A DNA stretch of 36,402 nucleotides from Patulibacter sp. GTDB taxonomy: Bacteria; Actinomycetota; Thermoleophilia; Solirubrobacterales; Solirubrobacteraceae. The position numbers and the translations under genes are program-made. Shown in pieces: positions 7,853 through 16,138 of this stretch (its first letter is position 1; each line of letters begins with the position of its first letter). Below the pieces are notes generated by a model. The model was not told the DNA's origin and searched no databases. It saw only the letters and a list, made by a program, of their open reading frames with translations. The stretch is taken from positions 1 through 36,402 of the forward strand of contig JADMKN010000056.1 of assembly GCA_015478825.1 (NCBI GenBank), in the 5' to 3' direction.

Positions 7853-8488
7853 CTACGGCGCGGGCTCCCGCGGGCCTGCGGTCGCCTGGAGCCCGGCGAA
7901 GAACAGCACCAGCATCGTCCCGAACAGGTCGTCGGGAACGCCGTCGGGATCGATCAGCCGCTGGATCGCGACCCCGCTCGCCATCGTCGACGTCATCCGG
8001 GCGATCTCGTCCGGCGGGTGGGCGGACTCGAGACCGAGCTCCTCGGCACGCTGGGCGTAGACCGCGGCGACCCGGTCGCGCAGCGGCGTGATCCGCGCGA
8101 GCATCTCGCGACGGAAGTCCTCGTCCCGGGTCGCGTGGCCGACGAGCTCCACGAAGACCCGACCCCAGGCCGGATCGCTCGCCATTTGGTCGGCGAACTT
8201 GAGCCCCGCGTCGCGCGCCTGGTCCTCCACCGCGTCGTGCGACGCGACAGCGTCGTCGACGTCGTCGATCGCGGTCGAGAAGTGCCGCTCGAGGATCGCC
8301 AGCACCAACGCGTCCTTGCTGGCGAAGTTGGCGTAGAACGCGCCCTTGGTGAATCCGGCGTCGCGGGCGATCTCGTCGATCGACGCCCGGTGCAGCCCAC
8401 GCTCGGCGACCGCCCGGGCCCCCGCCCGGATCAGCGCGTCGCGGGTCCGTTCCTGCTGCTCCTTGCGCGTCAGCCGCGGGGTGTCCAT
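7853..8488 (-). CDS. TetR/AcrR-family regulator of the P450 operon
   Basis: 211 residues from ATG 8488; the ORF-track extension to 9025 is read-through of the P450 gene. Residues about 13-60 are the TetR helix-turn-helix: RTRDALIRAGARAVAERGLHRASIDEIARDAGFTKGAFYANFASKDAL. The C-terminal part is the variable ligand-binding domain. The P450 stop overlaps this ATG by one base (TGATG), so the two are translationally coupled and the regulator probably responds to a substrate or product of that enzyme. Candidate operators are the TATTCGAATA palindrome at 9861-9870 and the inverted repeat at 9919-9955. It converges on csoR. Confidence 0.93.
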   Translation of the reverse strand: MDTPRLTRKEQQERTRDALIRAGARAVAERGLHRASIDEIARDAGFTKGAFYANFASKDALVLAILERHFSTAIDDVDDAVASHDAVEDQARDAGLKFADQMASDPAWGRVFVELVGHATRDEDFRREMLARITPLRDRVAAVYAQRAEELGLESAHPPDEIARMTSTMASGVAIQRLIDPDGVPDDLFGTMLVLFFAGLQATAGPREPAP

Positions 8489-9846
8489 CACCCCACCGTC
8501 GCCGGCACCTCGGGGGTCGCCGGCGCGGTGCGGCGCCCGACCACGATCTCGGCCTGGCCGCCGGGGGTGCGGGCGATCGCCCGGCTGCGCATCGGCTCGC
8601 CGGGGGCGGTCGTCGTCTGCAGGTCCATCGACCGCACGATCTCGCCGAGGATCGTCTTCATCTCGAACAGCGCGAAGCTCGCCCCGAGGCAGCGGCGCAC
8701 GCCGCCACCGAACGGAATCCAGGTGTAGGTGCCGGGCGTCTGGTCGAGCCAGCGCTCGGGCTTGAACGCATCCGGGTCGGGATAGATCTCGGGGCGGCGG
8801 TGGACGAGGTGGATGCACGGCACGACCCGCGCGCCCTTCGGGATCCGGTGGCCGGCGATCTCGACGTCCTCCTGGATCTCGCGCACCACGATCGAGATCA
8901 CCGGGCAGAGCCGCAGCGTCTCGCGGCAGACCGCGTCCATCCAGACGTCGGTCTCGCCCTCGCGGACCTCGTCCTGCAGCCGCTGCAGCGCGTCGGGGTG
9001 GCGGATCAGCCGCTCGAGCGCCCACGACAGCGAGTTCGCCGTGGTCTCGTGCCCGGCGACCAGCAGCGTCATCAGCTCGTCGCGCAGCTCGCGGTCGCTC
9101 ATCGGGCGCCCGTCCTCGTCGGTCGCCTGCAGCAGCAGCGAGAGGATGTCGCCGCGCTCGGCCAGGTCGGACGCCTCGCGCCGCCGCGCGATCTCCGGCA
9201 GCAGGATGTCGTCGACCGCGGCGAGCCGACGCCGCACCGACTTCAGTCGCGAGAACCGCCGCTCACCGAGCAGCGCGATCAGCAGCATCGTCCGCGGGTT
9301 GGTGACCTCGCCCAGCAGGTACTCCAGCGCGGACCGCAGGTCGTTCAGCTTGGCGCCCTCCACGCCAAAGACCGCGCGCATGATGATCTCGAGCGTGATC
9401 GCCTGCATGTGCGGCCAGGCCCGCAGTGGCTCGCCGACCGGCCACTCGGCGATCGTGTCGCGGGCGATCTGGCGCATCAGGTCCTCGTAGCCCGCCATCC
9501 GCTTGCCGTGGAACGGCGGCAGCAGCAGCTTGCGCTGGCGCAGGTGCGGCGCCTCGTCGAGCAGCAGCACCGAGTGCTTGCCGAGCAGCGGCAGCAGGAT
9601 CGAGTTGCCCTCTCCGGCGTGGAAGACCTTGGGATCTCCGGTGAAGACCTGCTTGACGTGCGCTGGATCGGTCAGGAAGACCCAACCGCCCTTGCCCCCG
9701 GGCAGCTTCAGCGTGAACGTGTCGCCGAACTTCGCCTGGACCTTCGCCAGATAGCTCCAGGCGTAGCGGTTGAACCGGATCGAGTGCCACAGCAGCGGCC
9801 CGCGGGGGCCGGGCGGGACGGAGGTGATCGAGCGGTCGGCAGCCAT
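8488..9846 (-). CDS. Cytochrome P450
   Basis: 452 residues, full length, without a membrane anchor. Motifs in order: I-helix AGHETT (about 265), K-helix ETLR (about 309), PERW, and the heme loop FGGGVRRCLG with the thiolate Cys (about 387). It would insert one oxygen atom into a substrate C-H bond using electrons from ferredoxin or a similar partner, but no ferredoxin or reductase gene is in the cluster. The motifs and length resemble the soluble CYP110/CYP102-like class more than short camphor-type P450s; I cannot name the CYP family. It is coupled to TetR downstream and lies 123 bases after the Baeyer-Villiger gene. Confidence 0.95.
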   Translation of the reverse strand: MAADRSITSVPPGPRGPLLWHSIRFNRYAWSYLAKVQAKFGDTFTLKLPGGKGGWVFLTDPAHVKQVFTGDPKVFHAGEGNSILLPLLGKHSVLLLDEAPHLRQRKLLLPPFHGKRMAGYEDLMRQIARDTIAEWPVGEPLRAWPHMQAITLEIIMRAVFGVEGAKLNDLRSALEYLLGEVTNPRTMLLIALLGERRFSRLKSVRRRLAAVDDILLPEIARRREASDLAERGDILSLLLQATDEDGRPMSDRELRDELMTLLVAGHETTANSLSWALERLIRHPDALQRLQDEVREGETDVWMDAVCRETLRLCPVISIVVREIQEDVEIAGHRIPKGARVVPCIHLVHRRPEIYPDPDAFKPERWLDQTPGTYTWIPFGGGVRRCLGASFALFEMKTILGEIVRSMDLQTTTAPGEPMRSRAIARTPGGQAEIVVGRRTAPATPEVPATVG

Positions 9847-9856
9847 AACGTAACGG

Positions 9857-9886
9857 AGACTATTCGAATACTCGGCGGTATGTCAA
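9857..9886 (-). promoter_or_regulatory. P450-tetR promoter with overlapping palindrome
   Basis: On the minus strand TTGACA (9881-9886) is followed after 18 bases by TAGTCT (9857-9862), ten bases before the ATG. The 10-bp palindrome TATTCGAATA (9861-9870) overlaps the -10 element, a good place for a TetR-type repressor. No ribosome-binding site is visible, consistent with a very short leader. Confidence 0.6.
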
Positions 9887-9918
9887 ACGATGTACGCGGA
9901 TGCTGGCGCCGGCGACCT

Positions 9919-9955
9919 GTTGACGTTGTGCCGGCAGTACGAGCACAACGTCAAC
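9919..9955. promoter_or_regulatory. Perfect 13-bp inverted repeat upstream of the P450 gene
   Basis: GTTGACGTTGTGC (9919-9931) and GCACAACGTCAAC (9943-9955) are exact reverse complements separated by 11 bases. It lies 15 bases after the BVMO stop and about 70-110 bases before the P450 ATG. It could be a terminator of the GMC-BVMO unit (no U-tract follows) or a regulator site for the P450 promoter. Confidence 0.65.
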
Positions 9956-9969
9956 GGCTCGCGAACCGC

Positions 9970-11472
9970 CTACTCGGCGGCCCCCACCGGCTCCTCCGCC
10001 CGCTCGGCCGCCGCGACCGCGCGGAACTCGGCCGGGTCGAACCGCGCGACGAGCCGCTCGTACTCGGCCATCCGGTGCGGCCAGTTGCTGACCACCCGGC
10101 CCTGGGCGTTGCGGTACCAGCTCGAGCACGACGTCCAGACCGAACCCTCGAAGTCCCGCTGGATCGACGCGTTCGACGCCTGCTGGACCTCCGGCCGCAC
10201 GTCGACCGCCGCGGTGCCAGTGCGGCGCAGGTGCTCGAGCGCCTGGTGGACGTAGCCGACCTGCGCCTCGATCATCACGATGATCGATCCGACGCTGAGG
10301 TTGGTGTTGGGGCCGTAGAGCACGAACATGTTTGGGAAGCCCGAGACCGTCATCCCGTGGTGCGCCTCGGCTCCGTCGACCCACGCCTGCTGCAGGTCCT
10401 GTCCGTCGGCGCCGCTGACCGTGACCGGCGCGACGAAGTCGTGCGTCCGGAAGCCGGTGCCGTAGACGATCACGTCGACCTCGCGCTCCTGCCCGTCGGC
10501 CGTGACGACGCCGCGCTCGGTGATCTCGCGGATCGGGTCGACGATCAGGTCGACGTTCTCGCGCTGCAGCGCCGGGTAGTACTTGCTCGAGAAGAGGATC
10601 CGCTTGCAGCCGATCGGGTAGTCCGGGGTCAGCTTGCGGCGGAGCTCCGGGTCGCGCACGCGCAGCCGGCGGAAGCCCTGGGACCACAGCTTCAGCGGCA
10701 GGCTGAGGGCCGGAGCCGCGGTCAGGCCGACGGTCGTGACCTCGCAGAAGTGGTAGAGCGTCTGCCGCCGGACCCATTGCAGCGGCGGGATCCGCTCGAT
10801 CGCGGTACGGGCCCAGTCGGCGTAGGCGTTGTTGCGGCGCGGCAGCAGGTACGACGCGCTGCGCTGGTAGACGTCCAGCCGCCCGACCTCGGGCGCGATC
10901 GCCGGCACGAACTGGATCGCGCTCGCGCCCGTGCCGATCACCGCGACCCGCTTGCCGCGCAGGTCGCAGTCGTGGTCCCACTCGGCGGAGTGGAAGCTGC
11001 GCCCGGCGAATCGGTCCTGCCCCGGGATCGCGGGCCACGCCGGACGACTGAGCTGCCCGCAGGCGAAGATCACCGACGAGGCGACGATCGTCTCGCCGTC
11101 GACGGTGCGCAGCGTCCAGCGCGCGTCCTCGTCGTCCCACGCCGCGTCGGCGATCTCGGTGCCCAGGCGCAGGTGCGAGCGCAGGCCGTACGTGTCGACG
11201 CACTCGCCCAAGTAGCGCTTGATGTCGTCGTGCGACGCGCACGGGCTGGTCCAGTCGCGGCGCTGCGCGAACGAGAACGAGTAGAGCGCGGACGGGATGT
11301 CGCAGGCCGCGCCGGGATAGGTGTTGTAGTGCCAGACCCCGCCGACCTCCTCCGCCCGGTCGAAGATCGTGAACGCGATCCCCGCCTGCTTCAGCGCGAT
11401 CCCCATGCCGATGCCGCTGAACCCCGCCCCGACGATCGCCACGTCGAGCGCCGTCGCCGTCCGCGCGCTCAT
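9970..11472 (-). CDS. Flavin-containing Baeyer-Villiger-type monooxygenase
   Basis: 500 residues. An N-terminal FAD site IVGAGFSGIGMGIAL (about 13-28) and a second Rossmann site VIGTGASAIQ for NADPH flank the class fingerprint FAGRSFHSAEWDHD (about 155-168), which fits FxGxxxHxxxW(P/D) of type I Baeyer-Villiger monooxygenases. Such enzymes use NADPH and O2 to convert ketones to esters or lactones; some oxidise sulfides. The start overlaps the stop of the GMC oxidase by ATGA, so the two are translationally coupled. With an alcohol oxidase upstream and a P450 downstream, a ketone made in the same pathway is the likely substrate. N-hydroxylating monooxygenase activity is a less likely alternative. 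Confidence 0.93.
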   Translation of the reverse strand: MSARTATALDVAIVGAGFSGIGMGIALKQAGIAFTIFDRAEEVGGVWHYNTYPGAACDIPSALYSFSFAQRRDWTSPCASHDDIKRYLGECVDTYGLRSHLRLGTEIADAAWDDEDARWTLRTVDGETIVASSVIFACGQLSRPAWPAIPGQDRFAGRSFHSAEWDHDCDLRGKRVAVIGTGASAIQFVPAIAPEVGRLDVYQRSASYLLPRRNNAYADWARTAIERIPPLQWVRRQTLYHFCEVTTVGLTAAPALSLPLKLWSQGFRRLRVRDPELRRKLTPDYPIGCKRILFSSKYYPALQRENVDLIVDPIREITERGVVTADGQEREVDVIVYGTGFRTHDFVAPVTVSGADGQDLQQAWVDGAEAHHGMTVSGFPNMFVLYGPNTNLSVGSIIVMIEAQVGYVHQALEHLRRTGTAAVDVRPEVQQASNASIQRDFEGSVWTSCSSWYRNAQGRVVSNWPHRMAEYERLVARFDPAEFRAVAAAERAEEPVGAAE

Positions 11473-13097
11473 GCGCCGACCCCGGTCGTGACGCTCGCGT
11501 CGTGGAGCGGCGTCCGTCCCCGCAGCAGGTCGGCGGCGCGCTCGGCCACCATCACCGTCGGCGCGTGCGTGTTGCCGCCCGGGATCGTCGGGAAGACCGA
11601 CGCGTCGATCACCCGCAGCCCGTCGATCCCGCGGACCCGCAGCTCGGGGTCGACGACCGCGTTCGGATCGTCGGCCGCCCCCATCCGGCAGGTGCCCACG
11701 GGGTGGTAGATCAGCTCGATCCGGTCGCGCAGGCTCGCCTCGAGCTGCTCGTCGCTCTCGTGCTCGCTCCCGGGCCGCAGCTCACGCTCCACCGTCGCCC
11801 GCAGCGGTCCCGAGGCCGCGACCCGACGCGCCATCCGGATCGCCGCGACCATCGCGTCGACGTCCTCGCGCTCGTGCAGCGTGTTGGTCAGGATCGACGG
11901 GGCGTCGTCGGCGTGCGGCGAGCGCAGGGTGACGCGACCCCGGCTCTTCGGCGTCAGCAGCACCGGGGCGATCGTCATCGCGTGTCCGTCGTAGGTCTCG
12001 GCGCCGTGCTTCTCGTAGAACAGGGCGCCGCAGTGGAACTGGATGTCGGCCGCCGGCAGCTCGGGCCGACTGCGCCAGAACGCGACCGACTCGGCGGCCG
12101 TCGAGGTCAGCGGCCCGCTGCGCCGCAGCAGCCACTCCAGCAGGCGGCGCGGCTTGTCGGCGCCGTAGAGCGTGTCGGTCTCCGACACCGCCCAGAGCAC
12201 CGTCAGCATCGGATGGTCCTGGAGGTTCTGACCGACCGCGGACAGGTCGTGGAGCGGGGTGATGCCGTGCTGCCGCAGCTTCCCCGCGGCGCCGATCCCG
12301 GACAGCATCAAGAGCTGCGGCGAGCCGATCGCCCCGGCGCTGAGCAGGACCTCGCGGTTCGCCCGGATCACGTGCAGCTCGCCCTTGCGGTCGCGGTAGC
12401 GGACCCCGGTCGCGCGGTCGCCGTCGTGCTCGACCCGCTCGACCTGGCCGTGGGTGACGACGCTCAGGTTCGGCCGCTTGCGCACCGGGTGCAGGTAGGC
12501 GTCGGCCGCGCTCCAGCGGCGGCCGTCGCGCTGCAGCACCTGGAACATCCCCGCTCCGTCCTGCCGCGGCCCGTTGTAGTCCGGGTTGCGGTCCACGCCC
12601 GACGCGACGAACCCGTCGACGATCCGGCGGTTGAGCGCGCGCGGCGACTTCGCGTCCTGGACGTGCAGCGGACCGTCGGCGCCGTGGTCATCGGACGCGC
12701 CACGGCTGTTGCTCTCGGCCTTCAGGAAGTACGGCTTGACGTCCGCCCAGCCCCACCCGGTCGCGCCGTCGTCCGCCCAGCCGTCGTAGTCGGACGGACG
12801 GCCGCGGACGTAGAGCATCGCGTTCATCGCGCTCGATCCACCGAGGCACTTGCCCCGCGGGACGTACAGCCGGCGGTCGTGGCAGGCCGGCTCGGGATCG
12901 GTCTCGTAGTTCCAGTCGAGCGGACCGTGGAACAGGTTGGGAAAGGCGAGCGGGATCCGCACGTTGAGCCCGGAGTCCTTGCCGCCGGCCTCGATCAGCA
13001 CCACCGAGGTGCCGGGGTCCTCGGTCAGGCGGTTCGCCAGCACGCAGCCGGCCGAGCCGGCTCCGACGATCACGTAGTCCGCGGCGGAGGGAAGCAT
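11469..13097 (-). CDS. GMC oxidoreductase (choline/alcohol dehydrogenase-like)
   Basis: 542 residues from ATG 13097, where DYVIVGAGSAGCVLANRL follows within a few residues; the track start (TTG 13127) adds ten residues and lacks support. FAD is bound at GAGSAGC, with the GMC signature near GKCLGGSSAMNAMLYVRG and the second pattern GAIGSPQLLMLSGIG. The catalytic pair is in YHPVGTCRMG (His) and GGNTHAPTVM (His/Asn region). GMC enzymes oxidise primary or secondary alcohols to aldehydes or ketones. It is the first gene of the unit coupled to the BVMO and is divergent from the PucR regulator 79 bases away, which may control it. Confidence 0.93.
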   Translation of the reverse strand: MLPSAADYVIVGAGSAGCVLANRLTEDPGTSVVLIEAGGKDSGLNVRIPLAFPNLFHGPLDWNYETDPEPACHDRRLYVPRGKCLGGSSAMNAMLYVRGRPSDYDGWADDGATGWGWADVKPYFLKAESNSRGASDDHGADGPLHVQDAKSPRALNRRIVDGFVASGVDRNPDYNGPRQDGAGMFQVLQRDGRRWSAADAYLHPVRKRPNLSVVTHGQVERVEHDGDRATGVRYRDRKGELHVIRANREVLLSAGAIGSPQLLMLSGIGAAGKLRQHGITPLHDLSAVGQNLQDHPMLTVLWAVSETDTLYGADKPRRLLEWLLRRSGPLTSTAAESVAFWRSRPELPAADIQFHCGALFYEKHGAETYDGHAMTIAPVLLTPKSRGRVTLRSPHADDAPSILTNTLHEREDVDAMVAAIRMARRVAASGPLRATVERELRPGSEHESDEQLEASLRDRIELIYHPVGTCRMGAADDPNAVVDPELRVRGIDGLRVIDASVFPTIPGGNTHAPTVMVAERAADLLRGRTPLHDASVTTGVGA

Positions 13098-13164
13098 GCC
13101 CGCCAGCCTCGCGGACCGCCCCCGCAAGGAACAGTGGCCAGACCACGAGTTTCGTCCGTACGAC

Positions 13165-13170
13165 TAGTCT
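13165..13170 (+). promoter_or_regulatory. TAGTCT, candidate -10 of the pucR-type gene
   Basis: TAGTCT ends six bases before ATG 13177 and is the same hexamer as in front of the P450. The 79-bp space is shared with the divergent GMC-BVMO unit, so any regulator bound here could affect both. Confidence 0.5.
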
Positions 13171-13176
13171 CCGACC

Positions 13177-14436
13177 ATGAGTTCGCTCGACCCCGCCGCG
13201 TCCGGATCCCCCCAGTCCGGGCCCTGGATCGCGCTCGCGACGGAGCTGGCCGCCCAGGAGGCGTGGCGGCACCGCGTCGTGGCCGAGATCAGCGACGCGA
13301 TCGTGCGGGAGATCCCGGCCCTCGGACGCGAGACCGAGCTGCGCGCCGCGATGCGCGACAGCGTTGACGCCAATGCGGTGCTGTTCGCCGCGATGGCCGA
13401 GCGCCAGCAGGACCCGACCACCGCCGAGCCGCCCGCGCTGGCGGTCGCGTTCGTCCGCCTGCTGGTCCACCGCGGGCTGCCGCCCGAGACCCTGGTCCAG
13501 ACCTACCGGATCGCCCACGGCGCGTTCTGGCGCACGCTGGTCGGCGAGCTCCGGGGCGCGATCGACGATCCGACGGCCCTGGCCACGGCGCTCGAGCACG
13601 GCGCCGCCTACATGTTCGCGTTCATCGACGCGCTGACCGATGCCGCCCAGCGGCGCTACGCCGAGGAACGGGCGCTCTGGGTGCGCTCGTCCGACGCGGT
13701 CCGGGCCCAGACCGTCCGCGAGCTGCTCGACGGCGTCCCGCTCGACCCCGAGGCGGCCGGCCGCCGGCTGCGCTACGCGCTCGACCGCGAGCACCTGGCG
13801 CTGGTCGCCTGGAGCCCGGCGGGAGCGGCCGTGGCGTCGACCGCGATCGAGCGAGACGTTCGCGAGCTACTGGCGCCGCTCGACGCGGGGACGCCGCTGC
13901 TGACCACGATCGGCACCGGGCTCGTCGCTGCCTGGGTCGGCCGTCGTCACGGCCTTGACCCCGCCGCGGTCCGCGCCCTGCGTTCCGCGAGCGACGCGCC
14001 GACCGAGCCGGTGCTGGCGGTCGGCGGTCCCGCCCGCGGACCGGATGGCTTCCGCCACGCGCACGTCCAGGCGATGCACGCCCGGCGGGTCGCCCAGCTC
14101 CGCTCCGCGGGAGCGGGCTCGGTCACCCACTACGCCGACGTCGCGGTCACCGCGCTCGCGACCGCCGACCACGAGCAGGCGCGGCAGTTCGTCGCGGCGC
14201 AGCTCGGACCGCTCGCCGCCGGCACGTCTCGCGCCCGCCGGCTCGCCACGACCTTGGAGACCTACCTCCAGGAGCGATCGAGCCCACGGCGGACCGCCAC
14301 CCGACTCGGGATCCACGAGAACACCGCCGCGGCCCGGGTCAAGGCGGCCGAGGACGCGCTGCCGGGCCCGATCGAGGGCCGGGTCACCGAGCTGCTGCTG
14401 GCGCTGCGGCTCGCCCCCGTGGTCGGCGGCGATTGA
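13177..14436 (+). CDS. PucR/CdaR-family transcriptional regulator
   Basis: 419 residues. The C-terminal segment LETYLQERSSPRRTATRLGIHENTAAARVKAAEDAL (about 365-400) is the PucR-type helix-turn-helix, where the usual motif is L-x-H-x-NT-x-x-R(V/I). The middle (about 190-330) has the GGDEF-like sensor found in this family, and the N-terminal helical part (EISDAIVREIP, RETELRAAMRDSVDANAVLFA) resembles the domain of PucR proteins encoded next to oxidative catabolism genes in actinobacteria. It is transcribed away from the GMC-BVMO genes over a 79-bp gap, which suggests it controls them. The ligand is unknown. Confidence 0.88.
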   Translation: MSSLDPAASGSPQSGPWIALATELAAQEAWRHRVVAEISDAIVREIPALGRETELRAAMRDSVDANAVLFAAMAERQQDPTTAEPPALAVAFVRLLVHRGLPPETLVQTYRIAHGAFWRTLVGELRGAIDDPTALATALEHGAAYMFAFIDALTDAAQRRYAEERALWVRSSDAVRAQTVRELLDGVPLDPEAAGRRLRYALDREHLALVAWSPAGAAVASTAIERDVRELLAPLDAGTPLLTTIGTGLVAAWVGRRHGLDPAAVRALRSASDAPTEPVLAVGGPARGPDGFRHAHVQAMHARRVAQLRSAGAGSVTHYADVAVTALATADHEQARQFVAAQLGPLAAGTSRARRLATTLETYLQERSSPRRTATRLGIHENTAAARVKAAEDALPGPIEGRVTELLLALRLAPVVGGD

Positions 14437-14463
14437 GCGGACCGCCGCCCTCCGCGCCGCGGC

Positions 14464-14508
14464 AGCGCGGCGCCTTGTGCCGATCAGGCCGCTACAAGGC
14501 ACCGCGCT
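14464..14508. terminator. Bidirectional terminator between pucR-type gene and gabD-type gene
   Basis: AGCGCGG-C-GCCTTGT (14464-14478) pairs with ACAAGGC-A-CCGCGCT (14494-14508): two perfect 7-bp helices separated by one C-A mismatch, with a 15-base loop. It lies between convergent genes, so it can serve both strands. Confidence 0.75.
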
Positions 14509-14535
14509 CCGGACCGCCGCCACCGCCACCGCTGT

Positions 14536-16002
14536 TCAGTCCCGCGGGTCGGGGATCGCCACGTAGCGCTGCTGCAGGTACTCCTCGAGGCCCTCCGGTC
14601 CGCCCTCGCGACCGAAGCCCGAGTCCTTGATCCCTCCGAACGGCGCCGCGGGGTTGGACACCAGCCCGGTGTTGATCCCCAGCATGCCGGCCTCGAGCTT
14701 GCGCGACAACCGCAGCAGCCGCGCCGCGTCGCGGGTGTAGGCGTAGGCGACGAGTCCGTATTCGGTGTCGTTGGCCTTGCGGATCGCGTCGTCCTCGTCG
14801 CGGAACGTGACGATCGGCGCGACCGGGCCGAAGACTTCCTCGTAGAGGATCCGGGCATCGTCGGGGACGCTGGTCAGGATCGTGCCGGGGACGTAGCGGC
14901 CGTCGATCTCGTCGAGCCCCCCGATCACCACGTTCGCCCCCCGCTCGACGGCATCGCCAACCAGCTCGCGGACCTTGTCGACCGCGTTGTCGTCGATCAT
15001 CGGCCCGAGCGTCGTCTTCTCGTCGGTGCCGGGGCCGAGCACCAGGTCGTCGGCGATCTTCGCCAGGCCGGCCGTGAACTCCTCGGCGACGTCCTCGTGG
15101 ACGAGGAACCGGTTGGCCGACGTGCAGGCCTGCCCGCCGTTGCGGAACTTCGCGACCTTGGCACCCTCGAGCGCGGCGTCGACGTCGGCGTCGTCGAAGA
15201 CCAGGAACGGCGCGTTGCCGCCGAGCTCCATCGACATCCGCAGCAGCGCCTTGCCACCCTGCTCGGCCAGATTGCGGCCGACCGGCGTGGACCCGGTGAA
15301 CGACAGCTTTGCCGTCCGCGGGTGCTCGATCATCGCCGTGGTGACGTGCCGCGAGTCGGTCGTCGTGACCACCGAGACCGCCTTCGGGTGGACGCCGGCC
15401 TCGAGCAGGATGCCGGCCAGCGCGAGCATCGTCAGCGGGGTCTGCTGCGGCGGCTTGACCACGACCGAGCAGCCGGCCGCGAGCGCCGGGGCGATCTTGC
15501 GGGTGCCCATCGCGAGGGGGAAGTTCCACGGCGTCACGAAGACGCACGGGCCGACCGGATCGCGCTGGGTCAGGATCCGGCCGCCGGACGTCTCGTGGAA
15601 CGCGTGGCGTCCCTCGATCCGGGTGGCGCGCTCGGAGTACTCGAGCAGGAACCCGTTGGCGTAGGCGACCTCGCCGCGGCTGTCCGGCAGCGCCTTGCCC
15701 ATCTCCAGGCTCATCAGCACCGCGAGCTCCTCGGCCCGCTCGTCGATCAGCTCCCACGCCCGACGCAAGACGTTCGCCCGCTCGCGCGGCGGCGTCTGAC
15801 TCCACGCCAGGAAACCCTCCCAGGCGCCCTCCATCACGGCATCGACGTCGTCGGGCGTCGCGTCGGGGAGATGCGCGAGCTCACTGTCGTCGGCCTTGTC
15901 CGTGACCGCGAAGGTCGACCCGTCGAGCGCCGTCCACTCCCCGTCGATCAGGCTGCGGTGGGGGACCCGAAGCCGCAGCTCGGGGGCGTCGTAGTCGGTC
16001 AT
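14536..16002 (-). CDS. gabD: NAD(P)-dependent aldehyde dehydrogenase, succinate-semialdehyde type
   Basis: 488 residues, the length of GabD-type dehydrogenases. Motifs include FVTPWNFPLAMGTRKIAPALAAGC (cofactor site), SFTGSTPVGRNLAEQ, ELGGNAPFLVFDDAD (general-base Glu) and RNGGQACTSANRFLV (catalytic Cys, about 291). ELGGNAPF and GGQACTSANR are typical of the succinate/glutarate-semialdehyde branch, which oxidises the semialdehyde to succinate or glutarate; the exact substrate cannot be fixed by sequence. AAGGAG five bases before the ATG supports the start. It is probably monocistronic, bounded by a hairpin upstream (16059-16073) and a bidirectional terminator downstream. Confidence 0.9.
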   Translation of the reverse strand: MTDYDAPELRLRVPHRSLIDGEWTALDGSTFAVTDKADDSELAHLPDATPDDVDAVMEGAWEGFLAWSQTPPRERANVLRRAWELIDERAEELAVLMSLEMGKALPDSRGEVAYANGFLLEYSERATRIEGRHAFHETSGGRILTQRDPVGPCVFVTPWNFPLAMGTRKIAPALAAGCSVVVKPPQQTPLTMLALAGILLEAGVHPKAVSVVTTTDSRHVTTAMIEHPRTAKLSFTGSTPVGRNLAEQGGKALLRMSMELGGNAPFLVFDDADVDAALEGAKVAKFRNGGQACTSANRFLVHEDVAEEFTAGLAKIADDLVLGPGTDEKTTLGPMIDDNAVDKVRELVGDAVERGANVVIGGLDEIDGRYVPGTILTSVPDDARILYEEVFGPVAPIVTFRDEDDAIRKANDTEYGLVAYAYTRDAARLLRLSRKLEAGMLGINTGLVSNPAAPFGGIKDSGFGREGGPEGLEEYLQQRYVAIPDPRD

Positions 16003-16058
16003 GGTGCTCCTTCGTTGCTCGCTACCGGCCCAGCCGTGACGGCCTCGGCGCTCGTGTA

Positions 16059-16073
16059 CCCGGACGATCCGGG
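16059..16073 (-). terminator. Short hairpin between sugar dehydrogenase and gabD
   Basis: CCCGGA-CGA-TCCGGG is a perfect 6-bp stem with a 3-base loop, 66 bases past the stop of the PQQ-type gene and 57 bases before gabD. It could end the upstream transcript; there is no U-tract. Confidence 0.45.
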
Positions 16074-16138
16074 CGCTACCGCCTTGATGCTCGCAGACGC
16101 GGAGCTAGGGCCGGACCCGGGCCGATCGGCGGCGAATC

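Noticed and set aside
8800-11709. 969-residue plus-strand ORF
   Set aside because: Antisense to the P450 and BVMO genes, both of which carry complete motifs. The protein is Arg/Asp/Leu/Pro-rich with no domain, as expected for the reverse strand of GC-rich coding DNA.
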